A stretch of DNA of 59,168 nt, from positions 1 through 59,168 of the forward strand of contig JBFMBP010000086.1 of assembly GCA_040755155.1 (NCBI GenBank). The letters run 5' to 3'. Within the stretch, counting starts at the first letter, position 1; each line of letters opens with the position of its first letter. Below are positions 17,587 through 27,332 of the stretch, piece after piece. This DNA comes from Candidatus Omnitrophota bacterium (GTDB lineage: Bacteria; Hinthialibacterota; Hinthialibacteria; Hinthialibacterales; Hinthialibacteraceae). A program made the position numbers and the translations under genes. A model generated the notes under the pieces. That model did not search any database. It worked only from the letters and a program-made list of their open reading frames with translations, and had not been told where the DNA came from.

Positions 17587-18183
17587 ATGAGCGATCTCGA
17601 CCGTCTGCGCAATGCTTCCTATCAATTCATCCAACGTTATGTGGACGATATTTACGGCGTCGTCTCCTCTCCCCGCCATTTCTTTCGGCTTGATAAGGAA
17701 AAAACCGGATTTATAGAGCCGTCGGCCTTCGCCGCCTTTAATATTTTGATTCCCAAATTGTTTTACGCGCTGCTTTTGGCCCCGCTGACGCTGGGCTTCT
17801 CGCTTTTGACGGTGCTGCCCACCGTTCTTTACGGCTGCTGCACTCTTTTCGTCGCCGCCATCGTCATTTATGGCTTATTGCGCTACGCCGGGGGTAAAGA
17901 GAATTTCGAAACCGCCTATCGCAACGTCGCCTACTCCAGCGTCGCCTACTACGCTTGGCTCATTCCCGTGCCTTTCCTCAATTTGATCCTCTTTACCGCC
18001 TCTTATTGCGTCCTGCTTTATTTCGCCTTTCGCGAAGTTCACGAACTGGAACCCCAGCGCGCCATTTTCATACTCATCCTTCCCGCCTTCCTGATCCTTC
18101 TGATGGGCGCCATACTTTCTATAATAACGTTATGGGTTTTGATCGGCGGCGCCTGGACCTTGTTCCATTATTTCTACGCCTGA
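17587..18183 (+). CDS. Yip1-domain integral membrane protein
   Basis: A 198-residue protein with an N-terminal cytosolic segment containing SPRHFFR (typical of bacterial Yip1-domain proteins) and five predicted membrane segments, e.g. FYALLLAPLTLGFSLLTVLP and AIFILILPAFLILLMGAILS. Function unknown; such proteins are frequent in environmental bacteria. Start at 17587 (GGAACCG upstream) is preferred to the TTG at 17578. Followed by the secreted protein gene 70 nt later, perhaps co-transcribed. Confidence 0.75.
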   Translation: MSDLDRLRNASYQFIQRYVDDIYGVVSSPRHFFRLDKEKTGFIEPSAFAAFNILIPKLFYALLLAPLTLGFSLLTVLPTVLYGCCTLFVAAIVIYGLLRYAGGKENFETAYRNVAYSSVAYYAWLIPVPFLNLILFTASYCVLLYFAFREVHELEPQRAIFILILPAFLILLMGAILSIITLWVLIGGAWTLFHYFYA

Positions 18184-18253
18184 TCCTAGCCGCATTCGAT
18201 TCATAAACGATCTATGCAAAAACCAATTCCCGCCGGAAGAGTCAAGGATAAAA

Positions 18254-19525
18254 ATGAAATCTCTTTTTTTCTATTCGATAGCGTTTCTTATAGCGGCGTC
18301 CACTGTCTGGGGCGAGGGGATTTTGATCCCGATGGAAGAATCCTCCCAGACGAATCACCTAAAAGCCTATGGCGTAACCTATTGGGCGCTGCAAGCTCCG
18401 CGCAAATACAAATGCGAGTGGCTCTTGAACTATCGCGGCGGCTCTTTCCTCATTTATGAAACGCAAAACACTCGCAGCCGCGCCGCTATGAAGGGCGTAA
18501 CCGCCATTCCCGTTTCCGACGCCGAAATCGCCTCCATTCACGCCGCCATCGAAAAAGAGAACATGGAGGTCGTTCCTTTGGAAAAAGCGCCCAAGGTGGC
18601 CGTCTACACCCCGCCCACTGCCGATCCATGGGACGACGCCGTCACCCTTGCCCTCGAATACGCCGATATTCCCTACGCCAAAATCTGGGACGGCGAAGCG
18701 TTGCGCGGCGAACTTCCCCGCTACGATTGGCTGCATCTTCACCATGAGGATTTTACCGGCCAGTACGGCAAGTTCTACGCCAGCTACCGCAACGCGCCTT
18801 GGTATCAGGCGCAGGTTCGGGAATTTCAAGCCTCCGCCCGCAGCGCCGGGTTCAACAAAGTAACGCAGCATAAAGCCGCCGTCGCCAAAACCATCCGCGA
18901 ATACGTCGAGCAGGGCGGCTTTCTCTTCGCCATGTGCGCCGCCACCGACTCTCTCGACATCGCTCTGGCGGCGGAAGGCGTCGATATCGTCGAAGCGCCC
19001 ATCGACGGCGACGGCGTCACGCCCGGCTATCAGGAAAAACTCGATTTCTCCAAGACATTGGCGTTCCAGAATTTTAAATTAATCGCCAATCCCATGATTT
19101 ACGAGTTTTCCGATATCGACACCAGCCCTAGCGCCGTCACCGAAGGCGCGCGCTACCAGGGCGACGTTTTTCAACTCTTCGAATTCTCCGCCAAGTTCGA
19201 TCCCGTCCCCACGATGCTCACTCAGGATCACGTCATGAAGGTGAAGGATTTCTGGGGCCAGACCACCGCCTTCCGCAAAGCGCTGCTCAAACCGAACCTC
19301 ATCGTCCTCGCCGACTTCCCCGGCTCCGGCGTGGCGAAATACATCCACGGAGTGCGGGGCAAAGGCACCTTTACCTTCCTCGGCGGCCACGATCCCGAAG
19401 ACCCCCGCCACCTCGTCGGCGAAAAAGACACGGACCTCACCCAATACCCCAACTCGCCGGGCTACCGCCTCATCCTCAACAACGTCCTCTTCCCCGCCGC
19501 CAAAAAGAAGCCGCTGAAAACGTGA
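18254..19525 (+). CDS. Secreted protein of the 'asparagine synthetase B'-like family
   Basis: A 423-residue protein with a signal peptide (residues 1-20). It matches, along its whole length, a family in Bacteroidota usually labelled asparagine synthetase B: ILIPMEE...NHLKAYGVTYWALQ, WLLNYRGGSFL, PWDDAVTLALEYADIPYAKIWD, YDWLHLHHEDFTGQYG, GGFLFAMCAATDSLDIALAAEGVDI and SPGYRLILNNVLFPAAKKKP. It has none of the AsnB catalytic domains. The fold suggested by 'FLFAMCAATD' is class I glutamine-amidotransferase-like. The label should not be read as a function; role unknown. Confidence 0.8.
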   Translation: MKSLFFYSIAFLIAASTVWGEGILIPMEESSQTNHLKAYGVTYWALQAPRKYKCEWLLNYRGGSFLIYETQNTRSRAAMKGVTAIPVSDAEIASIHAAIEKENMEVVPLEKAPKVAVYTPPTADPWDDAVTLALEYADIPYAKIWDGEALRGELPRYDWLHLHHEDFTGQYGKFYASYRNAPWYQAQVREFQASARSAGFNKVTQHKAAVAKTIREYVEQGGFLFAMCAATDSLDIALAAEGVDIVEAPIDGDGVTPGYQEKLDFSKTLAFQNFKLIANPMIYEFSDIDTSPSAVTEGARYQGDVFQLFEFSAKFDPVPTMLTQDHVMKVKDFWGQTTAFRKALLKPNLIVLADFPGSGVAKYIHGVRGKGTFTFLGGHDPEDPRHLVGEKDTDLTQYPNSPGYRLILNNVLFPAAKKKPLKT

Positions 19526-19700
19526 TTCATTCATCATTCCAATGGGGTGGCAAGGGCAAGGCGTCAGCCTGCCCTTGAGGGATCAATCAAAGGCAGACTT
19601 CGTCTTGCCTTTGCCGCCCCGTCCATCCTGCATTTTTCATCATTCATCATTCATCATTATATTCATGCGCCATCCCCCCCTTTCCGTAGACTAGAGTAGG
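19526..19700. repeat. CAAGGGCAAG palindrome and TCATTCA heptamers
   Basis: Downstream of the secreted-protein gene, bases 19545-19580 and 19582-19622 form two GGCAAGG...CCTTGCC-type palindromes like those at 118-152 and 39505-39540. Bases 19637-19660 carry TCATCAT heptamers. These are extragenic repeats; no gene. Confidence 0.6.
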
Positions 19701-19756
19701 TTCACAGCAGAAAATAGGCCCCATCCGGCAAATCGATAAAGAAGGAGATGATAATT

Positions 19757-21271
<1,515 letters not shown>

Positions 21272-21326
21272 CCCTAGGCGCTATTACCCTGTTACCCTTT
21301 GCGCTTGAACGCTTTTCACTTTTTTT

Positions 21327-21345
21327 GCTGCGCCGAAGGCGCAGC
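21327..21345 (+). other. Hairpin downstream of the variable region
   Basis: An 8-bp perfect stem GCTGCGCC / GGCGCAGC with loop GAA, 74 nt after the end of VR. It is preceded, not followed, by a T-run on the plus strand, so it is a poor terminator on either strand. DGR systems such as that of phage BPP-1 need an inverted repeat of about 8 bp downstream of VR; this is a candidate for that element. Confidence 0.55.
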
Positions 21346-21354
21346 TCGCGGGGA

Positions 21355-21520
21355 ATTTTTTGAACCACGAAAGCGCGAAAGGCTCGAAAAGCACACAAAA
21401 AAAGCCGTTCTTCGTGAAATTCGTAGAAATTCGTGTTTTCGTGGTTCGGACGGAAGAGTCGGGTAGGGTGGGATCAAAGCGAAGCGTAGCCCACCATAAT
21501 TTCCGCCTGATATAGCCCTC
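21355..21520. repeat. AACCACGAAA repeat and GTAGGGTGGG palindrome
   Basis: Bases 21359-21450 read TTGAACCACGAAAGCGCGAA ... TTTTCGTGGTTC, an imperfect inverted copy of the dispersed CACGAAA repeat. Bases 21461-21497 carry GGGTAGGGTGGGATC ... AGCCCACC, related to 16062-16101. Confidence 0.55.
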
Positions 21521-21547
21521 AAACCACGTGTGGTACTCCGCCAAGGA

Positions 21548-22918
21548 TCATTCCCCCCGCAAACCGTAGCGCGCCATTTTGCGTTGGAGAGTGCGGCGGT
21601 CGATGGCGAGGATTTCGGCGGCGTTGGATACGTTGCCTTGGGTGAATTCGAGTGTCCGTTGGATGTGGGCTTTTTCCGCTTCATCTAACGTTGTGGGAGA
21701 GCAAGTTTGATCCGTCTTGATAGCAGGCGCTTCGCCGGAAAAGCTGGGCATGGAAAGAATGGAGGCGACAGCGTCCGCGGCGATAACGGGAGAGTTGGTC
21801 AAGAGGACGGAGCGCTCGCAGATATTGAAGAGTTCGCGTACGTTTCCCGGCCAGTTATAGCGTTGGAGAAGCTGCATTGCTTCCGGCGAGAAGCGAATCC
21901 CCTTCGCCGCGCCGGGCGAGCGCTGGAGAAAGGATTCGATCAGCAAGGGGATATCCTCCCTGCGCTCGCGCAGTGGGGGAGAATGGACGACGAGAACGTT
22001 TAGGCGATAGTAAAGGTCCTCGCGGAATCGTCCGGCGGCGACCCATTCGTCGAGAGGGCGATTGGCGGCGGCGAGGATGCGGGCGCTGGTGGTCTGAACT
22101 TTGGTGGCGCCCAGCGGGCGAAACTCGCCGGTCTCGATGACGCGCAAAAGGCTGGCCTGGACGTTGGGGTCCATGTCGGCGATTTCGTCAATGAATAGCG
22201 CTCCCCGGTCGGCGACGGAGAGCAAACCCTCCTTGTAAGCCGTGGCGCCGGTGAATGCGCCGGAGACGTGGCCGAAGAGTTCGTTCTCCAACAATTCGGG
22301 TTTTAGCGTAGCGCAATTGACGGCCACGAATGGATGCTCGCGCCGTTTACCCTGAAAATGCAGGGCGCGGGCGACCAGTTCCTTACCCGATCCGCTCTCG
22401 CCGGTGATGAGAACGGGCGCGTCGGCGTCTTTGATGCGGTTGATCAGATCGAGAAGGCGGCGGATGGGCGGACTCTGGCCCACGATGCCGTGAGAGGCTT
22501 CCGCGCATTGGATGGCGCGGCGCAAGCGGCGGTTTTCGCGCTGAACGCCGCTTTGTTCGACGGCTTTTTTCAGATAGATTTCCAATTGGGAGATGTCGCA
22601 AGGCTTGGTCAGGTAATGGAATGCGCCGAGTTTGATAGCGTCGATGGCCGTGTCGATGGAGCCGTAGCCGGTAAGCACGATGACCGGCAAATCCGGCACA
22701 GATTCGCGCAGACGCTCCAACAGCGCCAAGCCGTTCATGCCCGGCATATTCAGATCGATGACGGCGGCGTCGCAGTCGGATAGCGATTCGTTCCTCAGCG
22801 CTTCTTCGCCGTTGGCGGCGTATACAGCGGAATAGCCGCGCCGCTCCAGCGCCCGCCCCGCCGTTCGCAGAAAGACGGCGTCGTCGTCAACCAGTAGAAT
22901 CGTTGCGTGATCGTTCAT
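21548..22918 (-). CDS. Sigma-54-dependent response regulator (AtoC/NtrC type)
   Basis: A 456-residue activator with three domains: receiver (1-120; phospho-acceptor in DAAVIDLNMPGMNG), AAA+ sigma-54 interaction domain (about 145-370; Walker A GESGSGKELVARALH, GHVSGAFTGATAYKEG with the GAFTGA loop, ARILAAANRPL) and a C-terminal Fis-type helix-turn-helix (SNAAEILAIDRRTLQRKMARYG). Phosphorylated by a kinase it would activate sigma-54 promoters; the kinase gene at 23343-25064 on the same strand is the likely partner despite a 424-bp repeat between them. Targets are not evident. Confidence 0.93.
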   Translation of the reverse strand: MNDHATILLVDDDAVFLRTAGRALERRGYSAVYAANGEEALRNESLSDCDAAVIDLNMPGMNGLALLERLRESVPDLPVIVLTGYGSIDTAIDAIKLGAFHYLTKPCDISQLEIYLKKAVEQSGVQRENRRLRRAIQCAEASHGIVGQSPPIRRLLDLINRIKDADAPVLITGESGSGKELVARALHFQGKRREHPFVAVNCATLKPELLENELFGHVSGAFTGATAYKEGLLSVADRGALFIDEIADMDPNVQASLLRVIETGEFRPLGATKVQTTSARILAAANRPLDEWVAAGRFREDLYYRLNVLVVHSPPLRERREDIPLLIESFLQRSPGAAKGIRFSPEAMQLLQRYNWPGNVRELFNICERSVLLTNSPVIAADAVASILSMPSFSGEAPAIKTDQTCSPTTLDEAEKAHIQRTLEFTQGNVSNAAEILAIDRRTLQRKMARYGLRGE

Positions 22919-22992
22919 GATTTTAAAAACGGCAATTGGTAACTCACGGTAAGCGATTTAATGGAGATTGGTATATTTTTTTTGATTTTTAT

Positions 22993-23325
22993 TTACTAAC
23001 TCATGTTACGCGCTCTAGGAGTGCGGACGTCTCGTCCGCAAGTTGGAGCAGCCTATACAACGCAGCGCATAGGTTTTATTTTTCGTTGCGTTTTCGAATC
23101 ACGAAATCGCGAAAAGGCTCGAATTCCACGAAATTTTTGAATCACGGATATCGAGGATTCTTTGGGATTTCACGGATAAATCTTTTTCGCAGCGCGATTC
23201 CTTACGTCGAATGCGGTTCTTTTCTTTTTTCGCGTCTTTCTTTTTTCTTTCGTGGTTTCGTGATTCAAACGACGAGGAAAAGAGATTCCTTTTGATTTTC
23301 CCTAGCGCGTAACATGAGTTACTAA
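22993..23325. mobile_element. MITE-like element, 333 bp
   Basis: Terminal inverted repeats of 22 bp at 22993-23014 and 23304-23325 (core AACTCATGTTACGCGCT and its complement) with a single mismatch. The inside holds the GGAGTGCGGACGTC palindrome and the dispersed AATCACGAAA...CGTGATTC block, with no credible open frame. It fills the gap between response regulator and kinase. Related copies: 45310-45652 (two ends), 7662-7705 and 1-20 (one end each). Confidence 0.75.
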
Positions 23326-23342
23326 CCACTCGTCACTTTTCA

Positions 23343-25064
23343 CTAATCACTGCTTTTAGAATGATGCGCCGGGAGCCATATTTTCGCCGTCGTTCCTTCG
23401 CCGGGACGGCTTTCGATTTCGAGACGCCCGCCTAAATCTTGCATGGTTCCGTAGGATACGTAAAGTCCAAGACCGGCGCCCTTGCCGATGGGTTTGGTTG
23501 TGAAGAAGGGTTCGAAAATGTGGGGCAGGTCTTTTTCGGCAATGCCGCAGCCGTTATCGGAAATGTGAACGCCGGCGGCATTGTTTTCTTGAAACGTCGC
23601 AATCGTAATTTTCTTCTCTCGCTCCAATCCTTCCACGGCGTCGATGGCGTTGACCAATAGGTTGAATACTACTTGTTGCAGGCCGCTGGTTTCGGTGAGA
23701 ATTTCGGGAATAGCTTCATCATACTTTTCCGCTAGCGCCACTCCCCGGCATTTGGGGCGCACCAGTTCCACGGCTTGGTGGACGATTTCGTTGAGCGATC
23801 CGAAATCGCGCACCCGCTCCGGCTGGCGGGAGAAATTGAGCAAACCTTGGGTAATCTCCTTGCAGCGCAAAATCTGCTGGTGAATGGTCTGAAGCGCCTC
23901 GTCCACTTCGTCCGGCGGCGGACATTGGCGAGCCGCGATCGCCGAACGGATGATCTCGCGCGTCTCCTCGGCGAGAATGCTGATGGTTCCCAACGGAGTG
24001 TTGATTTCGTGCGCCACTCCAGCCGCCAGTTGCCCGATGGCCGCCAAGCGCTGGGCAAGCGCCCATTGCGTCTGGTTTTTTTTCTGTTCCGTAACGTCGA
24101 GGACAAGCTCGATTAATTGAAGCCATTCACCCTTGGAATTGCGGATGGGCGTGAGAATAATTTCAAAATCGCGAACGCCTTGGCCGACGGTGGGCAAGCG
24201 CATCTCGAAATAGTGTTTTCTTTCCGAATCCGGCGCGGCGGTCGTTTCCGCCAGGCGTCGGTATTCCTTGGCGGCGCCGCCGACGCGGTAACATGCCGAC
24301 GCCTCGTCCTTGCCTTCGGAACCGAACCAGGCTTCGAGACGGCTGTTAACCCATTCCAACTCGCCCTGGCGGCCGATGACCAACATGCCGGTTTCCAAAT
24401 GGCGCAGGATGTTATCGAGTTTGTCCAATTCTAATTCCGCCTGGCGGCGGGCGGCGCGCAGCTCCTTTTCGCGCTTGCGCAGATCGTTCATGATGACGGA
24501 GATGAAATAAGCGGTGATGGCCGTGGTCAGGACGAAACTGAGGGGAGCGCCGATCACGTGAAAGGAAAGGCCGCCCGCCCGCAGCAACCCTTCCTCGCTC
24601 AATTTCATATCCACGGGGACGACGTAATTGGAAAGACCTTGCAGCGCGAAGCAGATGGTTACGAAGACCGTAATGAACAGGCTTTCGCGGCGCGTGAGAA
24701 TAATGCGGGCGAGAATAACGATGAAGAAATAAAACGTGAAGAAGGGATTGATGAATCCTCCCGTCACGAAAAGAATCAGGGAGAAGGCGATCACGTCGAG
24801 AACAATCTGGCGGAAGGCGATGCGGGGATCGAATTCCAGCGTTCGTATTTTCGCCGCATAATAAAAATTGTAGAGAAACATGCCCGCCGCCAGGGCGAGT
24901 ACGACATGGACGGGAAAGCGCATTCCCAATCCATACCGCCCAATCATGGCGGCAAAGAGGACGCCGCCGATGGCGTGCCAGCGCAGGCCGGTCAGCCAGA
25001 CCAGGCGGCGGCGGAGAATGGCTTGCGCATCGTTATGAGTAATATTGATTGGATCGAGAACCAT
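23343..25064 (-). CDS. Membrane histidine kinase (NtrB/ZraS-like)
   Basis: A 573-residue sensor. Residues about 25-195 carry six predicted membrane segments with almost no periplasmic loops, so the input is probably in or near the membrane. A coiled segment and PAS domain follow (about 200-330, HLETGMLVIGRQGELEWVN). HisKA: LAAGVAHEINTPLGTISILAEE with the phospho-His. HATPase: NLLVNAIDAVEG, DNGCGIAEKDL, FEPFFTTKPIGKGAGLGLYV. Likely partner of the sigma-54 response regulator. The signal is unknown. Confidence 0.9.
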   Translation of the reverse strand: MVLDPINITHNDAQAILRRRLVWLTGLRWHAIGGVLFAAMIGRYGLGMRFPVHVVLALAAGMFLYNFYYAAKIRTLEFDPRIAFRQIVLDVIAFSLILFVTGGFINPFFTFYFFIVILARIILTRRESLFITVFVTICFALQGLSNYVVPVDMKLSEEGLLRAGGLSFHVIGAPLSFVLTTAITAYFISVIMNDLRKREKELRAARRQAELELDKLDNILRHLETGMLVIGRQGELEWVNSRLEAWFGSEGKDEASACYRVGGAAKEYRRLAETTAAPDSERKHYFEMRLPTVGQGVRDFEIILTPIRNSKGEWLQLIELVLDVTEQKKNQTQWALAQRLAAIGQLAAGVAHEINTPLGTISILAEETREIIRSAIAARQCPPPDEVDEALQTIHQQILRCKEITQGLLNFSRQPERVRDFGSLNEIVHQAVELVRPKCRGVALAEKYDEAIPEILTETSGLQQVVFNLLVNAIDAVEGLEREKKITIATFQENNAAGVHISDNGCGIAEKDLPHIFEPFFTTKPIGKGAGLGLYVSYGTMQDLGGRLEIESRPGEGTTAKIWLPAHHSKSSD

Positions 25065-25084
25065 GAAGCCATTTTCGCGTAGTT

Positions 25085-25238
25085 CTCAGGAAGGCGCAAT
25101 AGGGCGCGGAGCGGTTTGATCAAATGCGTAGTTGAATCACGAAACCACGAAAAAAAGGAGAATACCACGAAGTTTTCGAATCACGGATTTCACGGATTAT
25201 TTATGATTCCATGGAAAGAGGAATATAGATAACGTATT
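25085..25238. repeat. Degenerate AATCACGAAACCACGAAA repeat
   Basis: Bases about 25130-25200 repeat the dispersed block (GAATCACGAAACC, AATACCACGAAG, AATCACGGATTTCACGGATT). No gene. It marks the left edge of the antitoxin-rich island. Confidence 0.55.
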
Positions 25239-25436
25239 TTATGCTTTTCGAAAACTTTCAATAGTTCTCTGAAGTCTGGACTCGTCAGCATGTTTCCCTC
25301 GAATCAAGAAATAATCGTTTAGCATATCCTCGACGGCCTCAAAAATGGCTTTGTCTCCCTGCGATTGCCAAAAGCGGATATCGAAGGAACGGTTATCGTC
25401 CATTATGCGTTGGTAATTTTCTTCTATTTTTCTCAT
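25239..25436 (-). CDS. Small conserved protein in a toxin-antitoxin-like cluster
   Basis: A 65-residue, mainly helical protein (MRKIEENYQRIMDDNRSFDI ... DMLNDYFLIRGKHADESRL). I do not recognise a characterised family. Small proteins of this look are common next to toxin-antitoxin genes. It is 41 nt downstream of the gene at 25478-25762 on the same strand, so likely co-transcribed. A ribosome-binding-like AGAAAAA lies upstream but is weak. Confidence 0.55.
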   Translation of the reverse strand: MRKIEENYQRIMDDNRSFDIRFWQSQGDKAIFEAVEDMLNDYFLIRGKHADESRLQRTIESFRKA

Positions 25437-25477
25437 TTTTTTCTATAGGTGAACGTTTCGGAACGAAGGCTGCGAGT

Positions 25478-25762
25478 TTACTTCGCCTTAGTTCTACCCT
25501 TTTTGGGCAGCAGTGGAATTAAACACCGTAAAGCCTTATTTACAGATTCCGAGTCGGGAAAATACGCTCGAATATCAGGTTCTAAAATCACAACGCCTTC
25601 CTTTGGCATTACGTCTTTAACAACGGTCTCGCCATCCGCTTTATGAATAGTGATCGTATATCCCGCTTGCACGTCCCTATAATGCTTGCCGCGCGCTCCG
25701 CCCGTAAAATCGTATTCTGCGCGCATGGCGGTATCTTCTTCCTTACTCATCCTCTTCTTCAT
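25478..25762 (-). CDS. BrnT-associated antitoxin-like protein
   Basis: A 94-residue protein: MRAEYDFTGGARGKHYRDVQ (from about residue 13), an ITIHKADGET segment, then VVILEPDIRAYFPDSESVNKALRCLIPLLPKK. The 'EYDF..G.RGK' start and 'LDPDV..YFPDSEAVN.ALR' end are typical of a family encoded directly after BrnT-like toxins. It begins 4 nt after the stop of the brnT-like frame, so the two are coupled. Presumed to neutralise that toxin; function is inferred from context. Confidence 0.7.
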   Translation of the reverse strand: MKKRMSKEEDTAMRAEYDFTGGARGKHYRDVQAGYTITIHKADGETVVKDVMPKEGVVILEPDIRAYFPDSESVNKALRCLIPLLPKKGRTKAK

Positions 25763-25766
25763 AACG

Positions 25767-26042
25767 TTACCGCTCTGATAAAATCGTCTTGCGATAACTG
25801 ATTATACGAATATTCGACTTGCGCTCGGTGTAAACCACCACTAGCACACTGCCTTTGTCAGAACTGCCGATGTTAATATACCGTTGTTCATCCGCGGAAT
25901 GGTCAGGGTCATGTATTGATATTGAGTAGGGATCGAAAAAAACCGTTATGGCTTTATTAAAACTGACTTTGAGCTTTATGAAATTCGTTTTGGCTTTTTT
26001 TTCATCCCACTCAAAGTTTAGTTCCTTTGCGGTTCCTTTGAT
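25767..26042 (-). pseudogene. BrnT-like toxin frame without a usual start codon
   Basis: The minus frame reads LNFEWDEKKAKTNFIKL ... DPDHSADEQRYINIGS ... VLVVVYTERKSNIRIISYRK, the full BrnT RNase-toxin pattern (FEWDE start, DPDHS, VVxxTER, IRIISxRKA). No ATG, GTG or TTG occurs in frame between the TAG at 26043-26045 and the body of the protein; the first codons are ATC AAA GGA ACC GCA. The frame begins right after the attC-like core GTTAGGC (26049-26055). Either a rare start (ATC) is used, or the start was lost when the upstream cassette joined. Confidence 0.7.
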
Positions 26043-26048
26043 CTATAA

Positions 26049-26123
26049 GCCTAACGCTATGATAAACCGGCTGGCAATGGAGCGTAGCGGAATTACCAGC
26101 CCGAGTTGAAGCATTTGTTATGC
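26049..26123 (-). other. attC-like integron recombination site
   Basis: On the minus strand: GCATAAC at the 5' end, a 61-nt imperfect palindrome (GGGCTGGTAATTCCGC against GCTCCATTGCCAGCC with unpaired bases), and GTTAGGC at the 3' end. The last fits the core-site consensus GTTRRRY exactly. Length 75 nt. It lies 35 nt downstream of the cyclase stop, the usual place of an attC in a gene cassette. Confidence 0.72.
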
Positions 26124-26158
26124 AATCTGCTATCATTTTTTGGTGCATAGGCATTCTC

Positions 26159-27319
26159 TCATTTTGTGAGTTCGTTTTCAGTGCTTTGGTAAAGATATTG
26201 AAGACCCTCAACATATGTTTCATAAATGGCTGACGGTTTCTTACCGATCCAATAGATATCATATCCAGGACAATTTGGTGCGGCTACATTCCATACATAG
26301 GGACTGATGTGTATCTTTCCATCAGGACGTTCCCAATCAATATATGAAGCCCCGAAGTATGGTGGCTCTTTGAATAGTCCAAGTTTGAAATCAGCGTCAG
26401 TGAATTGCGTCTTCAATTTGGCGAACAAATCCTTCCACTTTTGAACGCAATCCTTGACTAGTTGAGGAGTTGCTTGTGGTTTGGTCAAGTGAAGATTCGC
26501 ATATACGTCAGGTGCGGGCATGAACACCCAAAAGCGTTTGAGTTGTTTTGAGAACTCGATTTCGCCTTCATTGAACTTTGATATAAACCTATCGCCAGTG
26601 AGTTGGATAAAGGCGATGTTGGTTCCTTTGTGAATCTGCTCACTGAAAGAGCCAACGACTTCCTTGGGCAGGGGTGTCAAGGTTGTCAACATCAATTGTT
26701 TCGCAATCGGGTCATCATTCGTCCAATAAGGCTGTGATGGTTCAAGCGATAGTTTGTAAACGAGTATTTGAAGACCATGCTTTGCATATACTTCTATTGG
26801 CCCAAGAAAATCAACTTTAACATCCTCAGAAAACAGAGGAGTGTTACAAGAAGGAGATTCACTTCCGACATATTCCCTAAAAGCTGCTTCCGAATAGAGG
26901 GTCTGACGTGGGTTTGCTGCATCCATCACCCGTTGTCCATAATTTATTGTATCACCGCATAAGTTAGCTTTGCCATTGATATCGGTGACGAGTTCGACAG
27001 CGCCGACATGAACACCAACTCTTATACTTACTAAATTATGAGGTGAGGACTGGTTGTTTGCCCATTGATGCATTCTGAGAATAAGGTGCAAAATAGTGGT
27101 GTGGCTCCAAGGGTGGTTAGTTCGATGAAGAAATGCCAGTGCGAGGCCATCGCCAGTCGGCAATGCAATAATACTCGGTGTATCCAACGGTGGGATCAAC
27201 AATGTCCGCAACTCATGTACAACCTCGGATGTAAGAGACTCAACAAGTCGACGCTGTTCCGCTGTTGGCTTCTTGGAAAAGCTGACTATATCTGTGAATA
27301 AAATGGTAGCAGCGGACAT
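26159..27319 (-). CDS. Class III nucleotide cyclase with unknown C-terminal domain
   Basis: A 386-residue protein. Residues 1-190 are an adenylate/guanylate-cyclase domain: ILFTDIVSFS with metal Asp10, LPTGDGLALAF with metal Asp57, RVGVHVGAVE, and GDTINYGQRVMDAA with the transition-state Asn126/Arg130. All catalytic residues are present, so it should be active; base choice (A, G, C or U) cannot be read. Residues about 215-386 are a second domain (KFNEGEIEFSKQLKRFWVFM ... YDIYWIGKKPSAIYETYVE) that I do not recognise, perhaps the sensor. Start at 27319 lies 9 nt after AAGGAG. The gene follows the TIR gene by 13 nt in one operon. Confidence 0.85.
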   Translation of the reverse strand: MSAATILFTDIVSFSKKPTAEQRRLVESLTSEVVHELRTLLIPPLDTPSIIALPTGDGLALAFLHRTNHPWSHTTILHLILRMHQWANNQSSPHNLVSIRVGVHVGAVELVTDINGKANLCGDTINYGQRVMDAANPRQTLYSEAAFREYVGSESPSCNTPLFSEDVKVDFLGPIEVYAKHGLQILVYKLSLEPSQPYWTNDDPIAKQLMLTTLTPLPKEVVGSFSEQIHKGTNIAFIQLTGDRFISKFNEGEIEFSKQLKRFWVFMPAPDVYANLHLTKPQATPQLVKDCVQKWKDLFAKLKTQFTDADFKLGLFKEPPYFGASYIDWERPDGKIHISPYVWNVAAPNCPGYDIYWIGKKPSAIYETYVEGLQYLYQSTENELTK

Positions 27320-27332
27320 TAACATTTTCTCC

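Noticed and set aside
21327-21345. Rho-independent terminator after the FGE-fold gene
   Set aside because: The T-run precedes the hairpin on the plus strand and would be A on the minus strand transcript, so neither strand has stem followed by U.
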